From positions 930,001-994,000 of the forward strand of contig NZ_JQLG01000004.1 in the NCBI RefSeq assembly GCF_000744115.1: 64,000 nucleotides of DNA, read 5' to 3'. Of the stretch, positions 49,613-57,666 are shown one piece after another. Both the position numbers and the translations under genes were made by a program. This stretch comes from Carnobacterium alterfunditum DSM 5972 (GTDB lineage Bacteria; Bacillota; Bacilli; Lactobacillales; Carnobacteriaceae). The notes under the pieces were generated by a model. It was not told the origin of the DNA and did no database searches. It saw nothing but the letters and a program-made list of their open reading frames with translations. How positions within the stretch are numbered: the first letter of the stretch is position 1; every line of letters begins with the position of its first letter.

Positions 49613-50443
49613 TTAAATTGTTATCGCCATTCCGAAAGCTTTTGAAGAACTCGTATACTGTCCTCCAGATCCAATGGGATTCACTGCATTTTTTTCATAA
49701 ACGTGGATAAAAATTCCTTTGTAATAAGATTGCACAGGGACAGCTAATAAATCAGAATAAACATATTCGACTCCCAATGAATCTAATTGATCTTGCCACT
49801 GCTCGATTTCCTTTAATTGATCCGCTAATTCAGGAAAGTGTTTCTTTAAATAGTCCCCTTGATCAGCAGGGGCTTCTTTCATCAATCTAACTAACAGATG
49901 ATCTTTTCCTAAGCGAGAACCCAATGCATCATAGTTTCTGTCCCTAATGTATTGCTGAACCAATTCATCCTCATGTTCATCTTTGTTTAAAAGTTTTTTT
50001 AATAACATGTTATGACTGATGACTCCTACTGAAAGTGTCGTATGCAGTTCCTGTTGCAAGAAACAAATCATATCCTCCAAAACCTTAAACTGTTCCTTCA
50101 CATTTGCCGAAAAGATCTCGACCCCCAGTTGCTTGCGCTCACTATCAACTGTATAAACCGATCCAACATAAGCAATTTTATCAGCATGTAACTGGTACTT
50201 CTTACGGTAGCGCACAATTGCATTCGTCCAGTCGCTACGTAAAGCAAACAATGTTCCGTTTCTTTCCCATTTATGCCGACGTTCCATCAAATGTAAATCA
50301 TCTTGAGATAAATCCTTCCATTGAAAAGATTCGACTAGCCCTAAATCAATCAACTCATAATTGCGTTGCTGAAAATGATTCAGAAATCCCAACTCTTGCT
50401 GCTTTATTTTCATTAAGTCCTGGTTCATCCTGATTTGATTCAT
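49613..50443 (-). CDS. hisZ: ATP phosphoribosyltransferase regulatory subunit
   Basis: HisRS-like paralog without synthetase activity that forms the active octamer with short HisG and gives histidine feedback. At 276 residues it is shorter than most HisZ (about 320-390). The recognisable segments are the N-terminal class II-like part, RSDWTNAIVRY, VGSVYTVDSERKQLGVEIF and the C-terminal GSGGQYTSSSKAFGMAI. ATG 50443 follows TAGGAGTGAG. It is the first gene of the operon and is divergent from hisJ with a 149-bp gap. Confidence 0.9.
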   Translation of the reverse strand: MNQIRMNQDLMKIKQQELGFLNHFQQRNYELIDLGLVESFQWKDLSQDDLHLMERRHKWERNGTLFALRSDWTNAIVRYRKKYQLHADKIAYVGSVYTVDSERKQLGVEIFSANVKEQFKVLEDMICFLQQELHTTLSVGVISHNMLLKKLLNKDEHEDELVQQYIRDRNYDALGSRLGKDHLLVRLMKEAPADQGDYLKKHFPELADQLKEIEQWQDQLDSLGVEYVYSDLLAVPVQSYYKGIFIHVYEKNAVNPIGSGGQYTSSSKAFGMAITI

Positions 50444-50592
50444 AGTTGTCTCACTCCTATTTCATTTAATTTATTTTACTAATTCTCTTCTCTAAATGAG
50501 AAACTATTTCATCCAATTTTAAAGGCATGGTACTATAGCTAAATAGGAATATCTTAAATTTTTTAATTTTACTTTTTAAAAAGGAGAAAAAA

Positions 50593-51375
50593 ATGAAAAG
50601 AGACAATCATATCCATACAAATTATTGCCCACATGCCTCGTCTGATTCGATAGAAATGTATATAGAAGAAGCAATATTAAAGGGATTGAAAGAATTGACC
50701 TTTACCGAACACGCTCCTTTGCCAATCAAAGACTCTGTTCCAACAAAGGACAGCGCTATGAGAATGGAAGATGTGGAACGCTATATAAGTACCTTGAAAG
50801 ATATGCAATACAAGTATGCGGAAATGATTCGGATCCATATCGGATTCGAAGTAGATTATATTGAAGGTCATGAAAAAGAGACAATTGATTTTTTGAAAAA
50901 GTATCCGGAATACATTGAATATTCGATATTGAGTGTTCACTTTCTTCAATTGAAACCCAATGACTATTTCTGCATCGACTATGACAGTGATTCTTTTATC
51001 CAAAAAGGAACATCCATCGGCTTTGAAACAATGTACCGTCGTTATGAAGAAACGCTAACCAAAGCACTGTCTCTTCCTTTCGGCGAATGGACACCTAAAA
51101 AGATTGGCCATCTGAACTTGATTCATAAATTCCAAAAAGCTTATACAGTTGAAGATCCTATACAGTGGGAAGCATTAATGGATCTAGCTAAAATGAATCA
51201 TTACCGATTAGACTATAATTTTTCTGGAATGGATAAGCCCCTTTATAAGAAGACTTATCCAAACGCCGACATGATGATGTATGCCAAAAAAATTGGACTG
51301 AATTATGAAACAGGTTCTGATGCTCATCAAGCAAAAGACATCGGACGTTACTTTTCATCTTTTGAAGAATTTTAA
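50593..51375 (+). CDS. hisJ: Histidinol-phosphatase, PHP family
   Basis: Supplies the histidinol-phosphatase step that the hisZGDCBHAFI(E) operon lacks. 260 residues with the PHP metal motifs DNHIHTNYCPH at the N-terminus, FTEHAPLP, SVHFL, GHLNLI and GSDAHQAKDIG at the C-terminus. The start ATG follows AAAAAGGAG. It is divergent from hisZ, so the two units could share a control region, but no clear operator was found between them. Confidence 0.93.
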   Translation: MKRDNHIHTNYCPHASSDSIEMYIEEAILKGLKELTFTEHAPLPIKDSVPTKDSAMRMEDVERYISTLKDMQYKYAEMIRIHIGFEVDYIEGHEKETIDFLKKYPEYIEYSILSVHFLQLKPNDYFCIDYDSDSFIQKGTSIGFETMYRRYEETLTKALSLPFGEWTPKKIGHLNLIHKFQKAYTVEDPIQWEALMDLAKMNHYRLDYNFSGMDKPLYKKTYPNADMMMYAKKIGLNYETGSDAHQAKDIGRYFSSFEEF

Positions 51376-51378
51376 GGA

Positions 51379-51554
51379 TATGAGGAAAAGTAAGGTTTTG
51401 TTGCACCATCAAATTTTCCTTTTTCTTGAATTTCTTCTAATCGGCTTGTCTCATTCGCTGAACTTGTATCCTAACCTGTTCCGCAAACTGTGACACCCAT
51501 AAGTACCGCCCTTAATGCAGCAACCATCCAAAAGCTAATTTATTTTTTCTTCAT
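51379..51554 (-). pseudogene. Remnant of an amino-acid ABC transporter binding lipoprotein
   Basis: A strong ribosome site (AGAGGAGGAAT) precedes ATG AAG AAA AAA TAA at 51554. Reading through that stop and one more gives a signal peptide ending VCGTG, then DTSSANETSRLEEIQEKGKF, the typical start of a family 3 solute-binding protein (EEIQEKGKLVVGT). The frame ends against the 3' end of hisJ. Only the first 60 codons or so remain. It lies downstream of the T-box, which would have controlled it. Confidence 0.75.
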
Positions 51555-51888
51555 CTTGTATTCCTCCTCTATTTTTTAAAAATTTCGAACCCATAATTTA
51601 TTGACTCTAGGTCAACGGGTGTGGATTCTTCAAAATGAAATTCCTTCTGGAATGGACGGGTTTGCTTGTGGGGCCATGGGAACGCTTGAAGCCTGAAAAG
51701 AAGTCTTCAAGCTTTCAAGCTTCAAACAAACCGTAATCGCTGAAGCGTTAACGTTTTATAATTCTCATTGAATCCTTTACACGGCTACAAGCAACCCTAT
51801 TCCTCCAAAAATTTCAGGTGAGTGATCCAACTGATTTATCAACACTAAAAAATATAAACTCAATTTATCTTGCAAAACATTCAGCCGA
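51555..51888. other. Gap between T-box terminator and binding-protein remnant
   Basis: No intact gene. Short open stretches on the minus strand (for example HSPEIFGGIGLLVAV near 51777-51822 and FEESTPVDLESINYGFEIF near 51590-51650) look like coding debris, and a TTGAAGC/GCTTCAA inverted repeat lies near 51690-51725. Confidence 0.35.
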
Positions 51889-52187
51889 AAAAAAAAAAAC
51901 TCCCGTCCTCTAGCAATAATGCTAGAGGACGGGAGTTTCCTCACGTGGTTCCACCTCAATTTATTGATACTTCACAGTATCAAACTCAGAAAGTACTATC
52001 ATACTTTTGCACTGTAACGGGTGCGATTCCCGAATCCAGCTATTCCCAAAATGGTTTCACCGATTAGCTCAAAGATGTGTTCAATACATTTGTTTATGTG
52101 CTCTCACCAACCGCACACTCTCTGACAAACATCCTGTACTTACTCTTTCTTTTCAAAGCTTATGTATTTCTATTCATTTTCTAATTG
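51889..52187 (-). promoter_or_regulatory. T-box leader, probably histidine-specific
   Basis: On the minus strand the order is a stem I with AGTA (S-turn), AGAGAG, GGTTGGTGAGAG (apical part) and TTGAAC ACATCTTTGAG, then the stem II/III region, the T-box AGGTGGAACCACG (about 51956-51944) and a terminator with the 15-bp stem ACTCCCGTCCTCTAGC / GCTAGAGGACGGGAGT followed by a T-run (to 51889). The specifier fits GAA-CAC-A, so CAC, a His codon; ACA (Thr) is the less likely reading since the base after it would be T. Uncharged tRNA-His would pair with the T-box sequence and prevent termination. The next gene downstream is a decayed transporter remnant. Confidence 0.88.
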
Positions 52188-52222
52188 TTATCTAATTTAT
52201 CACATAAAAAATAATTTGTAAA

Positions 52223-52278
52223 CAAAAAAGCAATCTTTTTTTTAAAATGGTATCTCATTAAATCAGATTGCATTTTTG
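52223..52278 (-). terminator. Terminator of the flavin reductase gene
   Basis: Arms CAAAAAAGCAATCT and AGATTGCATTTTTG with one mismatch. On the minus strand the stem ends in a T-rich tract. It also lies just upstream of the T-box leader start. Confidence 0.65.
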
Positions 52279-52473
52279 TATTCATACTTCTATTTTAAAA
52301 AAATGGTTTCATTCTTATTATTGTCTTTTTCTTTTCAGTGTTTCACTTATTTGTACTTACCTATACCTAACACGTTGACTAATCACAGCCTTCAATAGCA
52401 CTAATGAGCGCTTCATGGTTAAAAAATAACGAAAATACATTACGTTTAAATATATCGGTACTTTTATTAAATT

Positions 52474-53178
52474 TCACTTAGCTCCTATCAATAAATCCGA
52501 AATAATGCGATTTTTCTTGATTCCTTTTTTCCTATATCGTTTTTTTACTGACCTCAACACAGCAGGTGACCCTGAATTATAGTAATAAGCTGCATTGCCA
52601 TAGTGATCAACTAATTCATCCAATTTTACAGCTGTTTCTTCTCGTGAAGCCATTTTGTATAACTGGAACATTGGATTGTTCATTACCATGTTCTCGATTT
52701 CATTTCCAAATAAATGGTATCCTGATGATGAATAAACTACTTCTATTGGTCGATCAGTATTGAACTCCATTTGCTTCAACAATGCTCGGATTGGCGTTAT
52801 GCCGACACCACCTGCGAATATGACGATTGGAGAGGTTTCATCCTGAATCTTAAACCAACCGAACGGTCCACGTAATGCAACTTTTTCATTAGGCACCATC
52901 GTTAAAAACGCTTTTTTAAAACTACTGATTTCTTTTCCCGTCCGTGTACCGATTAAAATAAACCCTTCTTCTGGTATAGAGGCTACTGAAAAAAGGCGGA
53001 ACTTTCTTCCTTCAATCTTTTTACCTGGCAAAGTAAAAATACCGTGCTCGCCTGGTACCCAGGTTATGTCAGCATCGTTTTTGAGCTTAACAGTATAATA
53101 ATCACCAGATAAATTTTCAATACTTTCAACTGAAAATTCTCCTTTTTTGATCACACCTTTCATATCTTCAAATTTCAT
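52474..53178 (-). CDS. FAD-dependent oxidoreductase, ferredoxin-NAD(P) reductase fold
   Basis: 234 residues from ATG 53178, which has GGAGGGAG at five bases; the frame extends to 53220 without a site. The FAD-binding motif is RKFRLFSVAS (R-x-x-S type), followed by the phosphate part GTRTGKEIS, the NAD(P) motif FAGGVGITPIRALL and a C-terminal basic tail. No iron-sulfur or haem domain is fused. It probably passes electrons from NAD(P)H to a partner that is not encoded here. Confidence 0.85.
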   Translation of the reverse strand: MKFEDMKGVIKKGEFSVESIENLSGDYYTVKLKNDADITWVPGEHGIFTLPGKKIEGRKFRLFSVASIPEEGFILIGTRTGKEISSFKKAFLTMVPNEKVALRGPFGWFKIQDETSPIVIFAGGVGITPIRALLKQMEFNTDRPIEVVYSSSGYHLFGNEIENMVMNNPMFQLYKMASREETAVKLDELVDHYGNAAYYYNSGSPAVLRSVKKRYRKKGIKKNRIISDLLIGAK

Positions 53179-53579
53179 TTTTCTCCCTCCATTCATCTCG
53201 TATTGTCTTATAAATAACATCTTAGTTAGTTAACATACTTTTTGAAATTCACTAAATTGATTTCTTTATGTGTCTCACTTTTTAACGTATCATCTTTATC
53301 GTGATAACCCTTACACGAATCTTAATAGCTACTCATTTATTTGTCAATTCATAGACTTATTTTATGTCGTGAATCATTAGCAAAAATCAAATAAATATGA
53401 TGTGATCGAAAACAAATACTGCTAAATTGATATGATAAAATTAGCCTACACTTTAAAGAGACATTAGTATCGTATAAAGAACTTGAAAAATAAAGTGTTA
53501 AAACTAAATAGAAATGATTGCAGTGTTTTTTAAGATTTCACCGCCAGTGCCCTGTTCTGTTTTACGCAGACAGCACCTA

Positions 53580-53790
53580 AAACCCTTTGTAGAAACTTTA
53601 CTAAGATTAGATACACCTTTAAGCACTTTTTCCGAACGTTTCTTTAGAAGAATCAATCAATAAAATAAAAGTGATCAAACATGTTATGTTGCGTATGCGT
53701 ATCGAATTTCTCAGTACTTTAGATGCCGTATTTTAATTAGTTTTAAAGCAAAAAATAGTAGTATGAGAAATTCATCTCACGCTGCTTAAG
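53580..53790 (+). pseudogene. ISL3-family transposase C-terminal remnant
   Basis: One frame gives LKPFVETLLRLDTPLS and INKIKVIKHV; after a shift of frame near 53690 it continues YVAYAYRISQYFRCRILISF. Together these match the ISL3 C-terminal block (NNKIKVIKR..YGYRNFxNFRxRI). Stops and a frameshift make it non-functional, and no N-terminal part or inverted repeats were found. Confidence 0.6.
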
Positions 53791-53826
53791 CGAAACCTTA
53801 TTTTTAAACTAATTTAGCTCATCATA
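53755..53826 (-). repeat. Dispersed hairpin, third copy
   Basis: Arms AGTAGTATGAGA and TCTCACGCTGCT (pairing with G-U), with an A-run at the left. The following bases up to TTTAGCTCATC are also related to the copy at 3891-3965. Confidence 0.55.
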
Positions 53827-53988
53827 TGACTTAGATCCAATATTAAACAATTCTACTTGGGTAATGTATTTTAGATCTAATACTGAATTCTAATTTTCTC
53901 ATCTCTTTCTACACACATTTCTTTAACAAGTGTTCTTACAAAGATTTCAAGTTTTTGTGGTATCATATGAATCAATTCTTCCTTCAAA

Positions 53989-54231
53989 TCATCTTTCCAT
54001 AATTCCATCAACTTCGAAAATATTAATCTCACTTTCAATTTCTGTATCAATAATTTTCATTTTTTCTTTTTTCATTTTATTTTCCTTTGATTGTTTATCC
54101 CATTCTGCCATTACTAATTGATTTATTTCTTTATAAAATGCTTTTTTATTATTTATATCAAATGTACGACCTTTTTTAGTCAACTCAATATGAGTACGTT
54201 CTGAAATCGTTAAAATTTCTGCAAATCCCAA
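53989..54231 (-). CDS. Hypothetical short protein, probably a gene fragment
   Basis: An 80-codon frame from a TTG start without a clear ribosome site; the frame is open 12 codons further upstream to a stop. The product is charged and mostly helical (FAEILTISERTHIELTKKG... then AEWDKQSKENKMKKEKMK). No family is recognised. The missing start signal suggests the 3' part of a lost gene. Confidence 0.3.
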   Translation of the reverse strand: MGFAEILTISERTHIELTKKGRTFDINNKKAFYKEINQLVMAEWDKQSKENKMKKEKMKIIDTEIESEINIFEVDGIMER

Positions 54232-54614
54232 TGTTTTATAGGTTCTAAAGAAACTATTAATTATTTAGGTGAAATTAAGTAGTTTCATAATAAAAGAATA
54301 TAGAAAGGCATATAAATTACGCCCTTTTTGATCATAGTTTATTTATAGCATTTGCCAACTGGTTTATTCGTTATTTTCTCATATTAGTGTGAATAAAAAA
54401 GGTGGCAAAAATAGCTTAATTTGTAACTAATTCGTTTATTGTTACAGTGATCAATCCCATTAGAATTGCTATCACAACTAAATTAATGAATAAACCAATA
54501 AAAATATTAATTGTTTACATTTATTTTTTTATTATTTACAAAACGATATTTTAAGGTTACAATTGACTAATCAATGATTGACTAATCAATTATAACCTTA
54601 AAAGGAGGTGTAGT
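54232..54614. other. Gap upstream of the MarR operon
   Basis: Contains the MarR promoter/operator at its right end. A short minus-strand hydrophobic frame (54416-54514) lacks a start codon and is not called. Confidence 0.4.
54535..54590 (+). promoter_or_regulatory. Promoter and tandem operator of the MarR operon
   Basis: TTTACA (54535-54540) and TACAAT (54558-54563) with 17-bp spacing. Two copies of ATTGACTAATCAAT, 54562-54575 and 54577-54590, begin at the -10 and run past the transcription start. Each is a palindrome of the TTGA-TCAA type used by MarR proteins, and the pair is framed by a wider AAGGTTA / TAACCTT dyad. Autorepression by the MarR product is likely. Confidence 0.8.
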
Positions 54615-55034
54615 TTGAATCTTAAAGAATTTAGTAGTCTTCTTTATCTGATAAAGATTGCGAACCAGGAAATGACATCCAAATTTGAGAAAGTAACTGG
54701 GTTTAGTTTGACCAGATATGAATTAATGATGCTTCTTAAAGAAACAGGAAAATGTTCACAAAAGCAAATACAGCATAGGTTACGTATAGATAGTGCTGCC
54801 GTTACGAGACATTTGAAAATTCTAGAAGAAAAAGAATATGTGATTCGAGAAAGAAATAAAGAAAACAATCGAGAAATCTTCGTAGAAATTACTGAAAAAG
54901 CAAAAATGGATCTTGAAATCTGTGAGAAAGAACACGATAGACCACAAAACCCCTTATACCATACACTTAGTTCTGCAGAAGAAAAACAATTACAACTATT
55001 GCTTAAAAAACTAATCAAACAAGAAGAGGTTTAA
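54615..55034 (+). CDS. MarR-family transcriptional regulator
   Basis: 139 residues, a winged-helix dimer: the recognition part is GKCSQKQIQHRLRIDSAAVTRHLKILEEK and the wing RERNKENNREIFVEIT. TTG start at 54615 with AAAGGAGGTG directly before it. It is the first gene of an operon with a nitroreductase and a small monooxygenase, and probably represses it until a phenolic or quinone-like compound binds. Confidence 0.93.
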   Translation: MNLKEFSSLLYLIKIANQEMTSKFEKVTGFSLTRYELMMLLKETGKCSQKQIQHRLRIDSAAVTRHLKILEEKEYVIRERNKENNREIFVEITEKAKMDLEICEKEHDRPQNPLYHTLSSAEEKQLQLLLKKLIKQEEV

Positions 55035-55036
55035 AA

Positions 55037-55666
55037 ATGATAATAAATAATGATTTTTCAGATATCGCTTATAATAGAAAATCTATCAGATTGTACGATG
55101 AGAGTGTTAAAATTTCTAACAAAGAAATGCTTGAAATGATCCAAAAATCAACAATAGCACCATCATCAGTAAATATGCAACCTTGGCGTTTCGTAGTCGT
55201 CGAGAGTAATGAAGAAAAACAAAAATTGAAACCTTTAATTCGTTTCAACACAAGGCAAAATGACACATCTTCAGCAATGATACTTATATTTGGAGATATG
55301 GAATGTTATGAATATGGAGAAGAAATTTATAATCAGGCAGTAACTGAAGGTAAAATGTCTCCAGAAGTAAGAGATGAGCAATTAGCTGCTATCATCCCTT
55401 ATTACAAAAATTTAACAAGAGAAAAAATGAATGATGTCGTAAAAATTGATTCCAGTTTAGCTGCTATGCAATTTATGCTGGTCGCACGTGCTCATGGATA
55501 TGATACTAATCCTATTGGTGGATTTGAAGCTGATGAATTAGCAGAAGCATTTGGCTTAAAAAAAGACCGTTATGTACCTGTCATTATTCTATCCATTGGT
55601 AAAGCATTAGAAGAAGGATATGATTCTATTCGACTTGATGCAAAAGAATTCATTACTTTTAAATAA
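55037..55666 (+). CDS. Nitroreductase-family flavoprotein
   Basis: FMN-dependent NAD(P)H oxidoreductase, 209 residues. N-terminal NRKSIRLYD (FMN-phosphate contact), SSVNMQPWRFVVVES and GYDTNPIGGFEADELAEAFG are family hallmarks. It is two bases after the marR stop, so translation is coupled. It is likely to reduce quinones, nitro compounds or a similar stress compound. Confidence 0.93.
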   Translation: MIINNDFSDIAYNRKSIRLYDESVKISNKEMLEMIQKSTIAPSSVNMQPWRFVVVESNEEKQKLKPLIRFNTRQNDTSSAMILIFGDMECYEYGEEIYNQAVTEGKMSPEVRDEQLAAIIPYYKNLTREKMNDVVKIDSSLAAMQFMLVARAHGYDTNPIGGFEADELAEAFGLKKDRYVPVIILSIGKALEEGYDSIRLDAKEFITFK

Positions 55667-55683
55667 GAGAGGAAGATTATTAA

Positions 55684-55971
55684 ATGAAAGTTATTAATGC
55701 CTCATTTTTTGTCAAAGAAGATCAACGCGAGAATTTTCTATCAGACACCAAAGAATTAATTTCAGAAACTAGAAAAGAAGAAGGTTGTTTAGCCTACAAT
55801 CTTTACGAATCACTAGAAGAAACAAATGCTTTCATTATGGTAGAACTTTGGAAAGATCAAGCTGCAATTAATACCCATAATCAAAATTCTTTACTACAAA
55901 GTTTTTTTAGTAAAATAGCTGATTACAGCACAAAAGCCCCAGACTTAAAAATTTCCGAATTAGGTGAATAA
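55684..55971 (+). CDS. Antibiotic biosynthesis monooxygenase-domain protein
   Basis: 95 residues forming a single ABM ferredoxin-like fold (VINASFFVKEDQ, EGCLAYNLYESLEE, FIMVELWKDQAAINTHNQ). Such YgiN-like proteins oxidise quinols or act as cofactor-free oxygenases. It follows the nitroreductase by 17 bp with GAGAGGAAG as its ribosome site, which fits a quinone-cycling operon. Confidence 0.9.
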   Translation: MKVINASFFVKEDQRENFLSDTKELISETRKEEGCLAYNLYESLEETNAFIMVELWKDQAAINTHNQNSLLQSFFSKIADYSTKAPDLKISELGE

Positions 55972-56044
55972 ATTATGTCTACATGGATCAGAAAAAATTA
56001 AGTCAAAAATCGCTTAATATATTACTCAAAAACTAAGGAATATA

Positions 56045-56229
56045 TAATGGATTAATTGGGTTAGGATTGCTCTATGATGCCTTTTTATCAACAGATTCTC
56101 TTGAAGTCACAAGATAGCTATTAGTTTACATTATAGTTGTTGCTTCATATGGTAGTGTCACAAATAGTAAAAAATTATTTTACTCAAGGTGGTCCAGCTC
56201 TAGTAACTTTAATTTCAACACTGTTCTAA
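56045..56229 (+). pseudogene. Remnant of a small membrane protein
   Basis: NGLIGLGLLYDAFLSTDSLEVTR is followed by an in-frame TAG, then LLVYIIVVASYGSVTNSKKLF, and after a one-base shift QGGPALVTLISTLF and a stop. The two pieces look like a small four-helix membrane protein of the DUF4345 type, but the start is missing. It may have been the fourth gene of the MarR operon. Confidence 0.5.
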
Positions 56230-56392
56230 TTTTATAACTATGTCTCTATGAAGGAGCTAGTGTTAAAAAACATTTAAATTTTGCAAATTGTTAATACACG
56301 ATAGACCGATATAGTCCCTTAATATAAACTAAAAACATTTAACTTGGACCTGGTTTCAAAGATAATAAAAAAAGAGGGTTCAATAGAAAATT

Positions 56393-56432
56393 AAAAAACT
56401 GATTCCAGTGCTGTACTGGTGTCAGTTTTTTT
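56393..56432 (+). terminator. Terminator downstream of the MarR operon
   Basis: AAAAAACTGA / TCAGTTTTTT with an inner CCAGT / ACTGG pair, ending in a T-run on the + strand. Confidence 0.8.
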
Positions 56433-56507
56433 ATTTGATGGAAGACCACAGGTTCTACGTCAATAAGCATAAATAGTTTTACAAAGTTATTAGGTTGTGT
56501 CTTAAAA

Positions 56508-56949
56508 CTATTTGGTTAAGAGAAAAATAGCTGCTATATATACAAAGGCTAAGTAGGACGTTGCGAGTTTATCATAACGTGTCGCGATATGACGGAAATG
56601 CTTTAACTTATTAAAGAAACACTCCACCAAATGACGTTCTTTATATAGCCACCAATCAACAGTCCAAGGTTCTTTTGTATTTTTCTTTGGTGGAATGGTA
56701 TAAGTCGCATCGTGATTCGTCACATAAGTCCGAATGTCTAAAGAACCGTATGCACGATCGCCAATAACATTACTGCCTTGTATTTCAACGTGTTGAAGAA
56801 CTTCAATAGCGAGAACACTATCATGGAGATTTCCACCTGATAGCTGAAAATATAATGGATTTCCTAATCCGTCTACGATGACATGTATTTTTGTTGTGTG
56901 CCCACCACTGCTTTTACCGATATGTTGCGAGATGACAGAATTTAGCCCC
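56508..56949 (-). CDS. IS5-family transposase, orfB part
   Basis: C-terminal part of the DDE transposase, read in the -1 frame relative to orfA. It starts at the slippery run near 56945 and continues without a stop through HIGKSSGGHTTKIHVIVDGLG, VIGDRAYGSLDI (second D) and KERHLVECFFNKLKHFRHIA (the E). There is no independent start of quality, so expression needs a ribosomal frameshift at AAAAAAAGGGGG. Confidence 0.85.
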
Positions 56950-57283
56950 CTTTTTTTGCACCGGCACTCTGCTGATGCGCCGTTACAACGGTTGAATCGA
57001 TACTCAAGTTTTCGTAATCTGCTTCATAATTCAACGTAATAAAAAGGGATTCAAGTAAACCAGTATCACGCCATAAACAAAAGCGGCTATAGACCGTTTT
57101 CCATGATCCGTAACGTTCTTTTGGCAGATCTCGCCAAGCAGCACCGCTTCTAGCAATCCATAAAACAGCATTGAACATTATACGATTGCTTTTAGGTGGT
57201 CTACCTGTGTGATATTCAGGAAACAGATTTTTGATTTGATTCCACTGCACATCAGTCAGCTCATAACGTTCAATACTCATCAT
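56942..57283 (-). CDS. IS5-family transposase, orfA part
   Basis: 113 codons with the N-terminal DUF4096-type domain (TDVQWNQIKNLFPEYHTGRPPKSNR, GAAWRDLPKERYG) and the first catalytic aspartate in LSIDSTVVTAHQQ. It ends KKGG at the slippery run. The ATG at 57283 follows AGGAG. Confidence 0.88.
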   Translation of the reverse strand: MMSIERYELTDVQWNQIKNLFPEYHTGRPPKSNRIMFNAVLWIARSGAAWRDLPKERYGSWKTVYSRFCLWRDTGLLESLFITLNYEADYENLSIDSTVVTAHQQSAGAKKGG

Positions 57284-57347
57284 GATCACTCCTGTTTTCT
57301 TTTATTATACCGAAAATCAGGATGGCAGTCAGTTTTCAGACACGCCC

Positions 57348-57666
57348 TAGTCAAAAAACTAGCGATTAAACCTTATCAAAAAAAGGTTTAATCGCTTTCA
57401 AAAAAACGCGTTACTTTATTAATCATATGCCACTATTATACTTAGTCATAATGGGTAGATAATTTCCTACTAATTAATAATAGAAGATAATGTTTTTATA
57501 AAGCACATCCTAGATACACTTATTTAGTTTTTACTAGCCAAGTAATAGCGGATAAAGAATAATTCTTCTAGGATAGTTTGATCATCTACTCTGAAAAGTC
57601 TCCCAACAACTGATGAGTTAATCACTTGAAGCATAAAACAATATATAAAAAAATGTTATTATCTTT
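57348..57666. other. Gap between the IS5 copy and the CDF transporter
   Basis: It holds one perfect hairpin (AGCGATTAAACCTT / AAGGTTTAATCGCT, 57361-57396) with a T-run on the minus strand. Nothing else is recognised. Confidence 0.5.

Larger units (their letters stand above)
53179..53988. other. Long gap with transposase debris
   Basis: No intact gene in 810 bp. It contains an ISL3-type transposase tail (53580-53790) and a dispersed hairpin (53755-53826). Confidence 0.5.
56493..57347 (-). mobile_element. IS5-family (IS427-type) insertion sequence
   Basis: About 855 bp. The ends are imperfect inverted repeats: left GGTTGTGTCTTAAAACT, right (reversed) GGGCGTGTCTGAAAACT. A 2-bp TA (or 3-bp TAG) target duplication flanks them. 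It carries orfA and orfB, which overlap through an A7-G5 slippery run, as in the IS427 group. Confidence 0.88.

Noticed and set aside
50444-50592. T-box or histidine attenuator in front of hisZ
   Set aside because: The 149-bp gap has no T-box sequence, terminator stem or run of histidine codons.
52005-52035. tRNA T-arm (CGGGTGCGATTCCCG)
   Set aside because: It lies inside the T-box leader and is part of its stem structure.
54416-54514. Small hydrophobic peptide, possible type I toxin
   Set aside because: The frame has no start codon; the only ATG is followed at once by TAA.
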